Source of the DNA: Bolinopsis microptera | Taxonomy: Eukaryota; Ctenophora; Tentaculata; Lobata; Bolinopsidae | Direction of reading: 5' to 3' | DNA length: 64,000 nucleotides | Assembly (NCBI RefSeq): GCF_026151205.1 | Contig: NC_087082.1 | Coordinates: 10,176,901-10,240,900, forward strand | Shown here: one piece after another, positions 42,401 through 55,962 of the stretch | Layout: each line of letters opens with the position of its first letter | Numbering within the stretch: the stretch's first letter is position 1 | Position numbers and translations under genes: made by a program | Notes under the pieces: model-generated | What the model was told of the DNA's origin: nothing | Seen by the model: the letters and a program-made list of their open reading frames with translations, nothing else | Databases searched by the model: none

Positions 42401-45400
42401 ACAGAACGCAAAACGAGTTCAATTTATAATTAAAATGGCGTTATACAAGAGCTGCGCGTTCCGACTGCGTGAATTAACTTGTGTTGCGAATCTCCTATTG
42501 GTCAATGTACCGCGTCACGTGATAAAACAATTTGCTCTACGATCAACCTTGAACTGAGTTTCGTGGACAAGATTCCGGAGGCTAATTAAATTGATTTACA
42601 TGATCTCAGATTACAAAATGTTTCGTGGACACTTTTTAGGCGCGATCGTAAAGTTACGATCGATCTTAGAGTACACGATATAACTTACGATATAACTTTC
42701 GTGGAGGACACCCTGGGAGGGGCCGAACAATCTTTTTACTTGCAACTATGGGTCAATGCGACCGATATTTGGGAAAAATACCAACGCTAGCTCTCTCTCT
42801 CTCATTTGCTTATATTATCTCTCCTTACAGCAATCGGTGTTGCTTAGATTTCTCTAATTTGGGCTAATTTGCCTTATGGAGGTCAAACTAAGATACAATT
42901 TTCTGAGTTTAACGATAAGTGGGCGTTATAAGCTGGACAGAGACTGAGAAAAACAATGACAAAAAACAAAAAACAGTCCATTTTACCCGTTTTTGCGTTA
43001 AGTAAAGAAAAGATCATAATTTTGCAGTTTTCTTATTTCTAAGAGTCATTTTGATGTATTTAATTCATTTGAACAACTGTCTGTTTTACATTGAAACGCT
43101 ATGAGTATGTAGACATGTTCTGTGATCGTTATTTGCGAATAGTTGTTTGAAAAAATGGTTAAATCAATTTGTCCAGTTGTTTGAACTCGAATCGCCGTGG
43201 AATTCAAGTACAAAATTCCCTCGATTCCCATAAAAGCATAAACGACTGAAGTCTTAACCTCCTTACTTTAGAGACATTGATAATAATGAGATGTCTCTTG
43301 CTGACGTTCCTACTTAACTTCTTTCAAGCGATCAATGGTTCTTACTGACATATTATAGCATAATTGAAGATGTTTTATTGAAATGTGTACCCATTTGCAC
43401 TATGGGTGATGATCAATCAGCTGATCGTGCTTATGACAGCTTTAAATTCATGATTCATTCATTTTGATTGCTCCATACCCTGAGTCTATTATTTCAGCCC
43501 AGAGAGAATTTTTGAGAATGAGAATTTGGCCATTATCGTCGGGACTTTCAAAAATACTCACGTGATATTTGTACTTGTTTGTAGTAAGTGTAACCATATA
43601 ATGCCAATGTAAACTTCAGAGACTGAGACGTTTGAAGAACGCACAACAACAGGTAAAAATTAAGATTTTAAGATTGAAAACTGGGACAACTAAATGCTTG
43701 GTAGTACAACAAAACGGACTTTTCGTTAGCATTCACTTGTCCATTGTTAATGGACTAACCCGGCGCGCGAAATTCGGTGAGTTCGAATCTAAGTGTACAC
43801 ATGGGTACCATGATTATTAGATAAAACGGGAAACATTAATTTTCTACCCCTGACTCCGGTCCCAGACCACTCGCCCTTACACCAATCCCTATTCTCTTCC
43901 CTAGAGTTCATTACACAAGAATCTTAAAAAGCTGCAAAAGTTTCAACATTATTTTCTTTAACGTAGATATCATTCTCTTGGTCATCATTACTTCTGTTAT
44001 CATGGCTTTTGTAAGAACGTGAAAAAAGGTGACATATCACCACCTATAAAAGCACAAACCGAGTAATGAATGAAGGAAGTCCTTGAGTTCAGCCGCTCTG
44101 TGACGGATTTGTCTGCCAGTGTGGTCGTCAGCAGGGTTGTACTCTATAGCGTTCTCAGCTATTAGCTCCACGTCACAGATAAACTCCCTGAGGGTGGGTT
44201 TTTATCATTTCTGGGTTAACACACGTGATCAGTTAGAGGTTCTGGAATGTGAATATGGAGGTATAGGGTTACAGAGTGAAATGGCTCGAGATTAAGAATG
44301 GGGGACAAACATTGTTTGAAGCTTGTTTTAGATTTACATATTTAACGACAGATATAACAATATTAGGTTTTTTTACTTGACAGCGTCGTATTCCATACAG
44401 TCAATCTTCTCACGTATTTTCTCCAGATCCATAGGTTTCTTCACAACTTCCAAATAATCTGACACCTTGGAAAAGTGTGCACAGGTTTAGGGATGGCCAG
44501 TGGAATCCTCTAACAAAATTTATTCATAAAAGCCAAAATCAAAGAGTTATACAGAGATACAAAGTCAAACAATTAATTATAGCGTCCGTTTAACGGACTC
44601 CGTTCGCTATCCTAGATACAATAACACGATATGAGCAATAACAGCACTGTTATAAGTGATTACCTCCTCCAAGTTGACAGGTTTGCAGAAACAGTAGAAC
44701 TTTCTCTCCTTCATCAACTTGTAGACCATATCACGTAAGAACAGTCGTAACTCTCTTAGCGTTGCAGCCTAAAAAGGAAATATTTATATATGTATTCGGG
44801 GTGATAAAAAATAGCACGACTGATTAGTGTTTAAACATTTTAGGTACTTAGCGATGGGTTCTCAGATGTATTACAAGAAGATGTGGAATGTTTAGTACCT
44901 CTCTTTTCTCGATAGCAGCTATTTCTTCCTCACTCAGAGGTTTAGGCTTCACTGGTGGCGCTTCCTCTAATTCCTCAATGGTTTCATCTGGGGTATTGAC
45001 TGGCTAATAATAAATAATTTAATAATAATAATTTATCAGCTACTTCACAATTCGAAAACAAAAATATATGCTTCATTTGAATTCGTTTAGTTTGAATCTA
45101 AATTGATTTGTCTTCCTGCAATGACATAACAACAGGTAACAATAAGGGCCAGGGGGCATAATAACGTCAATTAATGGTATTTCAAACAAAATGACCGAGT
45201 AACTGACCATGTTGAGAAGTGACGCTGAAAGATCTGGCTATCTCGGAGGTAAGGAGAGGAGTAAAGAAGTTGGTAATGTTAGCAGTGGTAGGAGGACGGA
45301 GATCTACTCTTTCTGACTCGGAGAAAAGATCACTGAACAGGGAACCCTGATAGAAAAATAATTAAATAAGAGACGCACACAGTTCAGTCGTAATCATAAA

Positions 45401-48400
45401 CTATTAGTGTAACTTTACAATTTACGTATCAGAAATTGTAAATCTTCAAATGTGAAAAATTTCATTGTTTGCAACATAATATTAAGCTCGTTTTTGAAAA
45501 CATTTGAAATTCTCAATACTATGTCAATTTCTATGACGCAGATAGAGCAGTACCCTACCGTTACAGTTTCGTGCGCCCTCCCTAATTTTTCGCCCCTTTT
45601 TGTTCATGCTCATTTTCATGCCTCTTGTAATTGATCGTGCCAACCGGACGATGAAGAGGCTCAATTTTGTAACCAGTCCTCCCCTCTCTAGAACAATAAC
45701 TAGACAACAGTAACTATATAACAATAACTAGATAACAGTAACGAACCTCTTGCAGTGTATCACAGGTGGAAAGTGTAGCTATCAGCACCATGTTACACCC
45801 AGGTAGTGTGTCTGATAGGAGTGTGTGTAACACATTACACACTGATATGTTACACGAACTCTCTAGAACGTCCATAAACGGGATGTACAGGATACTGGGC
45901 GCTCTCTTTCTAGCTCCCGTCACAATCTGCGTGTTTGGTTTGGTAAGAGCAAAAACTGGAGGTTATCTGCTTATTTATATTTAATAAAAGCATATTATGT
46001 AGAGTTTTTGTTTACTGTTGTTAATGATTAACAATATCAACAGTTCAATTAAAATCTAGGAGTATTTAGTTTTGATAATCTAACTATCTACTGAACAATA
46101 TTTAACAGTTGAACTAGAATTCAGTAAGTACTTAAATAAGCTAAAATAGTACTTAAATAAGTATTTAAATAAGTTAAATTAGTACTTAAATAAGTTAAAT
46201 AAGTACTTAAACAAGTTAAATTAGTATTTAAATAAGTTAAAGCACCCTCCTACCCTGGCTGCAGCCTCCTCTAGACTCCTGTAGTTAGGATCGTTGAGAG
46301 AAGTCAGTGATACCTCGTGTAGTGACACTTCCTCGAACACGTGCAATAAACTGCTCATAACCAGTGTGTTGTGCGATGTTATTAGGAGTCGTGGTCTGTG
46401 GCTAGGGACTGAGGGAAATTGGGAGATCATAGTTTGGAGCTGGTTTGGGGCCCGGGTACAATGTACATTGTAGAACTGATTTCCCAAGTTAAGCTAATTC
46501 AATAAACACAAATATTTCACTTAAACAAGTAAACTAGTGATTAAAAATAAAATCGTGCAGAAATAATAGGGTACGGATAAGTGCTTAAATAAGTGCTTAT
46601 CGATGCTAGCACAGCACCGCCAGTTGTACATGTATTATATATTAGCTCAATTTCAGACTTCAGCTCAAATTACCTTTTGAATAGTAAGATTCAAGAGTAG
46701 AGAAGAACTGATCGATATCCTGATAAGACGTGTTTCTAGCTGATGCTCCTTTGTAAATTTCAGGTTCTCCTGCCACTAATTCTACTGCCTCCTTCTTTTT
46801 GTCGCTTCCTGGGAGAAACAAGTGGGTTAGGGGGGTTAGCTCATCTCTTGACCATGTTCACAGGTAATTCCGTTGGCATGCACGACGCACGTGGCTCTTA
46901 CTCGCTGACAGAATTATCCTTCCCGTCGGTTTTTTATGCGCATTTTTACTATCGGTATCACATTTAGCAGGATCGGAGCCGAAAATTGTTTTGCCACCTC
47001 AGCTTTTGGGAATTAGTACACAGACTATAGGAATCACCTCCTGTTCAAAAAATTATGTACCAGTTATAATATATGATTAGTAAACAGTGCACAGTACATT
47101 AGTACATTAGTACATTAGTACATTAGTACATTAGTACATTAGTACATTAGTACATTAGTAAACAGTACATACAACTTTGGACAATTTTTAATTGGGTCTC
47201 AGGTTTGATGAGGGATCTTTAAGAATTTAAACTCAAATACATCGTGTAAGTTCTTCAAAAGGGCCGAATAGTAAATATATTCGAGTCTGTGTGAGTGTAG
47301 GCTACGATATTTTGATGTGCTGTCCCACGCTACGCACAATTTTCAATGCGGTAGGTATACATCTGCCTCTTATTTCCTCACATTACAATATGCACTTTGT
47401 TAGTTCGTTAACCTACCTGTGTTCTAGTTAAAAGTTTATAGGTTACATTTTTCGGAACTTACTTAACTGTTAGTTTAAATCGGTTCAAATTTATATAAAT
47501 CATCGTTTGCCTTGTGTTGGTCATACTGGAATCAATTGGCTTCGATACACAACTTATTAAATCATCAACAACTTAAAATAAATTTCACGCCAGGAAAAGA
47601 AACAAACTCTAGCGATGGTCCAAGTAATTAAAAAAGAGGAAAACGTTCCCATCCTCAACTACAAACTGAAACTCATATATTTCGTCATTATCGTAACTGC
47701 GATGGTAGTCATTTACATGCTCACGTTTGGAGAACGAGGAACATCATACCAAGAAGGTCAAATCCACACAGATAACAGAATGAACTCTAAATCTGTAGAA
47801 GTGGAGACATTTTCAGAGGTGACCGAGGAGGGGACTGAACAATCAGATTTAGACATGACTGCTTCACTTGGCTCAATATTTCCCACTTCTTCAGCGAATG
47901 TATACAGTACAAATTCGTTGCCCCAGCAAATTGACGGCGGTCAGCAACCTGTAATACAAGATCCACAACTAAGTCAAGTTCAACAACCTGAGCAAAGTGT
48001 AATCCAGCAACCGGATCAAACTTTAGTACAACAACCCGTACAGCCTCAACAGAGTGACATTCCACAGCCTGTTCCTCAACAACCTCTGGAGAATCAACCA
48101 CAACCAGTAATCCCACAAGTCCCCCAAACTCCGCTTCAACCAGTAGGACAGTGTCCAGCTCTTGACATGGGTGGAATACACGACAGGATTACAAAGAGTT
48201 GCGAGGTGGACCGGTTTAAGAACAACTGGGTTGAACTGGTGGCTATGTACGATATCGCTCCTCATCACCTTCTTTACGATGTGGATAGGAACTACGTCTG
48301 GGTAAGAGAGTATAATATTTTGTATTTCCTCTGCATTTTGCTGTAATTTTAGAAACATGATCTTATGATCTAATGTATGAATAAATATAAACTTAGTTTT

Positions 48401-51400
48401 ATCATTAAGTGAACGATACTTTGTTTGAGAACTAGGCTTTGATTAGCAGATCAGTTTAAACAAGCTCGCGTCTTATAACAAATTCTATGCAGGTGACGGT
48501 CCCCAAAATAGCGAGCTCCAACATAAAACGGGTAATCATCAAAGAGAAGTTTGGCTACGAAGAGGGAAGCGAAGAAATGGAACACGCACTATTCGCACCC
48601 CACGTAACCCTAGCCAAGTGCTGCCTCCTTACTGCTGAAGTAGCTAGAGAATTTTATTCCTTACAACGAGCCTTCACTTTCGCTTTCATCAGGAACCCCT
48701 GGACACGACTTTACTCCGCGTACAAAGACAAAATAGTTAAATTCAAAGGGTTCGACGACTACTACTACATCAAGAAGATCCTGTTCACAGTGCGAGACTG
48801 GACCTGGGAAGAAGTAAAGAATGAACCAGCTGTTAGGGAGGCAGCCGGAACAATTACCTTCACTGATTTTCTTACAATGTTAGCCACGACTGACGCCGAG
48901 AACTTTAACGACCATTGGAAACCCTGGTTCTTGTTGACCCAGCCCTGCATGATAAAATATGATTATATCGGGTACCTGGAGGACATTGGCACTGCGTATC
49001 AGGTTGTTAAAAATAAAGTGTTCAGTGATCTGGATATTGATCTGGGAGAGAGATATGCAGGATCCTCAGGGAGTGCCGGTACTATTGAGGCGTATAAAGT
49101 CGTGCCTAAACACGTGCTAGATGCTATCGTGGCCAAGTTTGAGGATGACTTTAATATTGGAGGTTACAGTACGGATATAAACTGTATTGACCAACTACAT
49201 GGATAGATGGGATACAAAAATACTGAATTCACTAATCATTCATTTTATGTATGTATTTATAAACGATAAATTGGCAGCAATTTGATTGATGCTGATGTTG
49301 ATATTAGGGGTTTCAGTAAAGATTTGCAATATATTGATCAGTTGCAATTTGCACGGATTGAGGGATAAATAGATATTTACATTTTCTGTTAATGATATAT
49401 TTATTAATAATAAATTTGTTTTTCATAGTACGATAAATTTACAGCAAAAACTTTAATCAATAAAGTCTAGCTTGAGTAATTTTTTTCAGAGAAAATAACT
49501 TCAAAGACAAAGAAAATATGCAGTTAAATGAAGAAAGCCTAATCAGTAATGAAAAGTTAAAACCACGTGTGTTGCAGGATAAAAAGAAAGCTTTCACCAA
49601 TAAGTACAAGTGATTAAATGCTATGAGAAAGTGCATACGAGCAAAGCAATCTCTGATGCACCTCTAGATCGAGAGCCTTTCCCCCGAGAAGACGGTGACT
49701 TTGTTGTGCTGTGCTCTGTGGAAATGAGTGTGAGTTATAACTTTTTATAAATAAAACATAAAGGGTGATTTATTAACGCTTAGTTATAAACATTAAGCGA
49801 TGTGTTATAAACAGTGGGATGTGAACAGTATGAGATGTTCGGGGATACAATGTTGTATTAAAGTCTGGTACTGGTACTTTCTTTCTCGGAAATAAAGAGG
49901 TTGTTACATGAAACCAAAGGCTTTACATACCATGCGACACTTTATAATATGAACACTTAAATACAAAAACTAACAACTATTTCCAAATACCTGATGGAGA
50001 GATATAAGCATGTCCGAGACTAGAACAGTTGGCTTTAGCAGAGGGCATAACCCTGGTGATAAAGCGGACTAAGTCCATGACCGTGTCTGATAACAAGGGT
50101 CGGATGTGCTGAGGTAAAGGCAAGTGGGTGTTTTCACCTGAACAGTGGGGTTCTTTTAGCTTCACAGACACTTCCATTAGTGACTGTATTAAAAAGATGC
50201 TCTTTCATGGTGAATACTCAAGACCGCGGATATTTCAGATTATAAGGGTTTACATTTACTAAAAGAAGCCTAAGTCGGAAACAAGCGTCTTAATTTCTAT
50301 CTACAATCATCCTCAGTTTCAACTTTCACAGTCTGACAATCTATGTGGCGACTTACTTGAGCGAGCTTGAGCAGGTTGAATTTTCAATAAAGCCTGGTAA
50401 AAGTCCTGGGCTCTAACTTTTATACTGGCAGTGTCCAGTAACAGTCTCTTGTTCGTTTTGTAGATCTGAGATTACAATGGTCAATTTGTTTTCAGCTTTT
50501 TTAAAAAGCTTCATAAACTTCGTAAAGAATTTGTACCTTTACTATTTTCTATCCTCACTGTATTTCAAACTTGACGAGCTTAGATAACTCCGGCAACCAG
50601 GAAAACCCCGAGAAATAGACTTAAATGTGTTTTATTTCAAGAGCAAAAACGTTTAGCAAATTTAGCCCGCCAATGAAGTATTACAGTAGTAAGTGTTTTG
50701 TTGCTTCAAGTTGCGTTATAATTAGTTCACATAATATAGCTTTACGCATAAACTTTAACTTTTCATTACTTATGTTGTGAAGATTATTAATGATGGGGTA
50801 AAGAATTTCAATTAAGGAATACTTGAAGCAGTATTATGAACCCCATCGATGCCCTTGCCTATTTCCCATTTGACAAAAAATTGAGGAAGAAATGGGCATG
50901 AGGTCTTCTTGGTGAGAATTATTGCACTATTCATGCGTCAATAATATTAATAATTAATGAAATTCATCGCTATTTTATAAAGAATAAAATAATGCCATAC
51001 CTGAGGATACCGTCTCCTGAGAGCACCTAGCGCGCTCTCTGTAACCAACGACTTGAGATCAGCCCCACAGAAGCCAGCAGTTCTATCAGCCAGCACAGAC
51101 AACAGGTCCGGGTGAGGGAGGGGGCTCCACTTGTTGGTGTGTATACGCAGGATCTCAGCCCTGGCCTGGGGAAAAGGAGGGGTTGCTGGGGCTGCCAGGG
51201 GTTAGGGGCTTCATTCAGTAGTTTCAATAGGCAGAATGATGGCAGGGAAATGTTTGAAGGGGAAGCATCAAGCAAATTTGAAGTTGAATTTCGATCAAGA
51301 CGTAAGGATAAGCAATTTCAAACTGACCGAAGCGGAGGGAAGTGGGAAATGGAACTCTCTGTCGAATCTGCCGGGTCTTCTTAGAGCAGGATCAATAGCA

Positions 51401-54400
51401 TCCAGTCTGTTAGTCGCACCAACTACCACCACTTCGCCTGATGAGAGATGGTATTCACTACAATATTTACTGTTCAATATAGTTTCCGCTCAAAATAAAA
51501 AGACTGTGAATAAAAATAGGAACACTCCACACTCCGTCACTCCAAGCAGCCTTGTTTACGTCCTGAATTCTGAATTCTGAACCAATATTACCTCTACTAT
51601 CTAGCCCGTCCATCAAAGCTAACAGAGTGCTGACAATAGAGGAGTGTATCTGCTCTTGACGTGAGCTACGTACTGGAGCTAGACCGTCTATCTCGTCAAA
51701 GAATATGATACTCGGTCTCATTGAGTATGCCTGGTTCAGGAGGTTTGGTAAATGAAGGGCAAAGAATGCGCAGATATCATGGAACTTAATAATTTATATT
51801 TACAAAGTATGGAAACGAACAGGTTGTTTTAAATGACGATCTGTTAAGTATCATAATATGTCTGATCACCTGATCGAAGAGAAGTCGAAGTTGTCTCTCA
51901 CTTTCCCCCACCCACTTGCTAAGACAATCTGCTCCTTTCCTCATAAAGAAGGATATCTTCTGACCGTCCTTACCACACTCATTTGCCAGCGCCCTTGCTA
52001 CCTATTGTAATTTGAAAAGTATTTAATTTTAAAAAAGTAGAATGTCAAGCCTACGTGGTTCAATAGCATAAGTCTCTGGTTCAATAATTTCTGATCGTAA
52101 AAGACTGATTCGATTTCGTAACTTTGTAGATTGAAGGAATATTTGCTTACCAAAGTTTTACCAGTTCCAGGACTCCCATAGAATATAACCCCTCGGGGAG
52201 GTGCAATGTTGAACTTCTCAAACACATCAGGATACAGCATAGGGAACACAACCATTTCTCTAAGAGAGTGAATGTGCTGGTCCAGTCCTCCCACTGAGGT
52301 GAAGTCAGTGGATTTGTCTAGTGACATGGGGTCTATATCAGCCATACTGGCTCCAGCTTTTTGTCTTTCTCTGTATACACCTGGGAAAGGGTGGGTATTG
52401 ACGGTTTCATACGATATTAACTACATTTAAAGGGTTTTCAAGTTATGTGCTTTGTTTTTGCAAATATTCATTCAGTCACGAAATAGGGGGGGGGGGGGGG
52501 GGATCATGTTATTTTTTGTCCGTTTTTGTCCGTTTTGTCCGTTAATTTTTGTCCGTTTTGAAAATATAGCTGCCAAACGGACAAAAACGGACAAAAACGG
52601 ACAAAAACGGACAAAAACGGACAAAAACGGACAAAAACGGACAAAAATTGTAACTTTTTATTCAAATTTTCTCCACAATTTGTAACAGGCTATCTGCAGA
52701 AATGGGTAGCCCGGTTAATGACCATGGTCCTTTCTCAAACTTTTAATCCTCAATTAGGCACAAAGAATAGTCTACACATTTTTTAATAACATAAAAAGGG
52801 ATGAAAAGTTTTATTACTGGAGAGTAAAACTTTGTTAAACACAAAGATTCTTGAGCACATTTTGGGTCAGACTCAAATGCGTTTAAAAACATTTTAGTAT
52901 ATAACAATAAAGTATGTAAACAATAACACCAACAATAATTATAAATTGAACAAATTATTGAGAGATGAAAAAGAGGAAGAGGAGTAGGGGGACTGAGGAG
53001 GGGGACTGAGGAGGAAGAGGAGGGGGGACTGAGGAGGAGGACTGGTGAAGAGGACTGATGAGGAGGAAGACTGAGAAGTAGGAGTAGGGGGAGGACTGAG
53101 GTGGGGAGGACTTAGGAGAAAGAGGAGGATTGAGGAGGAGGAGGAATGAGGAGTAGAAAGAGGAAGAGGACTGAGGAGGATCAGGAGGACCCAGGAGGAG
53201 GAGGAAGAGGAGGAGGACTGATGAGGAGAAGGAGGACCCAGGAGGAAGAACCAGGAAGAAGAGGAGGAGGAGGACTGAGAAGGAGGACTGAGAAGGAGAA
53301 TGAGGACTGATGAGGAGGATGAGGATGAGGAGGAGGGTGACTGGGGGAGGACTGAGGAGTAGGAAGACTGAGGAGGAGGAAAATGAGAAGGACTGAGGAG
53401 GAGAAGGACTGAGGAGAAGGAAGAGGAGGAGGACTGAGGAGGACCCAGGAGGAGGAGGACCCAGGAAAAAGCCCCAGGAGGAGGATGATGACTGGGGAGG
53501 AGGAGGACTGATGAGGACTGATGACGAGGACTGAGGACGAGGAGGAGGAGGAGGAGGACTAAGGAGGAGGACTGAGGAGGACTGATGAGGAGGAGAAGGA
53601 AGTGGATGAAGAGGATGAGGAGGACCCAGGAAGAGAAGGAGGATAACTGAGGAGGAGGAGAAGGACTGAGGAGGAGAAGAGGGATCCAGGAGGAGAACCC
53701 TGAACCCAGGAGGAGGAGGAGGAGGAGGACTGAGGAGGAGGACCAAGGAGGAGGTTGACTAGCGAAAGGACTGAGGAGGACTGAGGATGTGAAGGAGGAC
53801 TGAGGAGGAGGAACCAGGAAAAGGAGGAGGAGGAGGAGGACTGAGAAGGCGAAGGAGGACTGATGAGGAGGATGATGATGAGGAGGGGGGTGACTGGGGG
53901 GAGGACTGAGGAAGAGGGTGACTGGGGGAGGACTGAGGAGGATGAGGAAGACTGAGGAGGAGGAGGAAGAGGAGAAGGACTGAGGAGTAGAACGACTGAG
54001 GAGGAGAACGACTGAGGAGGAGAAGGAGGAGGAAGAGGACTGGGGAGGAGGAGGACTGTAATTGAGGAGGAGGAGGAGTAGGAGGAGGACTGAGGAGGGG
54101 AGGAGAAAGAGGACTGAGGAGGATCAGGAAGACCCAGGAGGAGGACCCAGGAGGAGGAGGAGGACCCAGGAGGAGGACCCAGGAGGAGGAGGAGGAGGAC
54201 TGAGGAGGATGACTGAGGAGGAGGAGGACTGAGGAGGAGGAGGAGGACTGAGAGGGAGGAGGACTGAGGAGACATGAGGAGGAGGAGGAGGAGGAGAAGG
54301 ACTGAGGAGGAGAAGGAGGAGGACGTAGGAAGAGGAGGACCCAGGAGGAGGACTCAGGAGGAGGAGAAGGAGGACTGAGGAGGAGGATGAGGACTGAGAA

Positions 54401-55930
54401 GGAGGAGGACTGTGGAGTACTGAGGAGGATGGCTGAGGAGGATGGCTGAGGAGGATGACTGAGGAGGATGACTGAGAAGGAGGAGGACTGAGAAGTACTG
54501 AGGAGGATGGCTGAGGAGGAATGAGAAGGAGGAGAACTGAGGAGAACTGAGGAGGAGGAGGACTGAATAGGAGGAGGAGGGGGACTGGGGGAGGACTGAG
54601 GAGGAGGAGGACTGACGAGAAGGATGAGGAGGAGGACTGAGGAGGACTGAGGATTGAGGAGGAAGAGGAGGAGGATGAAGAGGAGGAGGACCCAGGAGGA
54701 GGAGGACTCAGGAGGACTGAGGAGGAGGAGGACTGAGAGGAGATGAGACTGAGGAGGAGGAGGAGGACTGAGGAGGATGGCTGAGGAGAATGGCTGAGGA
54801 GGATGACTGAGAGGGAAGAGGAGGAGGAGGGGGAGGACTGAGGAGGAGGAGGAGGAGGAACTAGGAGGAGGACCCAGCCGGAGGACTCAGGAGGAGGAAG
54901 AGGACTCAGGAGGAGGACTGAGGAGGACTGAGAAGGAGGAGGGCTGAGGAGAACTGAGGAGGATGAGGAGGAGGACTGAATAGGAGGAGGAGGAGGGGGA
55001 CTGGGGGAGGACTGAGGAGGAGGAGGAGGAGGAAGCATCTAAATGTTATTTCCATTTTTGTTATTTTTTGTCCGTTTTTGTCCGCTCTATTTTTTGTCCG
55101 TTTTGAAAATATATGGTTCCGAACGGAAAAAACGGATAAAAAACATGACCCCCCCCCCCCCCCCCCCAAGGAGGAGGAGGAGGAGGAGGACTGAGGAGGA
55201 GGACTGAGGAGTACTGAGGAGGATGGCTGAGGAGGATGGCTGAGGAGGATGACTGAGAGGGAGGAGGAGGAGGACTGAGGAGAAGGAGGAGGAGGACCCA
55301 GGAGGAGGACTCAGGAGAAAGAGGAGGAGGAGGACTCATAAGGAGGAATGAGAAGGTGGAGAACTGAGGAGGAGGAGGAGGACTGAATAGGAGGAGGAGG
55401 GGGACTGGGGGAGGACTGAGGAGGAGGAGGACTGACGAGAAGGATGAGGAGGACTGAAGAGGACTGAGGAGAAGGATGAGGAGGAGGACTGAGGAGGATG
55501 ACTGAGGAGAAGGACTGAGGACTGAGGAGGAAGAGGAGGAGGATGAAGAGGAGGAGGATAAAGAGGAGGAGGACCCAGGAGGAGGAGGAGGACTGAAGAG
55601 GACTGAGGAGAAGGATGAGGAGGAGGACTGAGGAGGATGACTGAGGAGAATGACTGAGGAGGATGAGGAGGAGGAGGAGGATGAGGAGGAGGAGGAGGAG
55701 GAGGAGGAGGAGGAGGGGGAGAGGAAGAGGAGGAGGAGGAGGAGGAGGAGGAGGAGGAGGAGGAGGAGGAGGAGGAGGAGGAGGAGGAGGAGGAGGAGGA
55801 GGAGGAAGAGGAGGAAGCATCTAAACTTTATTTCCATTTTTGTTATTTTTTTGTCCGTTTTTGTCCGTTTTTGTCCGCTTTATTTTTTGTCCGTTTTGAA
55901 AATATAGCTGCCAAACGGACAAAAACAAGA

Positions 55931-55962
<32 letters not shown>

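Larger units (their letters stand above)
52487..55961. mobile_element. Poly-G/poly-C bounded inverted-repeat element with GGA core
   Basis: It begins with an uninterrupted G run (52487-52502) followed by ATCATGTTATTTTTTGTCCG. It ends with ACGGACAAAAACAAGATC and about 30 C (55932-55961), so the ends are inverted repeats capped by homopolymers. CGAAATAG flanks both sides (52479-52486 and 55961-55968), an apparent 8-bp target duplication. Sub-terminal TTTTTGTCCG tandem repeats occur in both orientations. A second, internal end with poly-C occurs at 55037-55168, suggesting one element inside another or tandem copies. The interior is purine minisatellite. No transposase is visible. It occupies the ATAD2 intron between 52380 and 56033. 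Confidence 0.65.

Noticed and set aside
41722-42411. 229-codon minus-strand frame opposite the Myb/SANT gene
   Set aside because: The plus-strand frame carries the conserved domain and lies between matching transposon ends; the minus frame is its shadow.
51112-51580. Plus-strand frames of 90-114 codons across ATAD2 exons
   Set aside because: Antisense to well-supported AAA1 exons.
52955-55907. Ser/Pro/Leu-rich and Glu/Arg-rich long frames in the GGA region
   Set aside because: Low-complexity translation of the purine minisatellite, spanning an ATAD2 intron.
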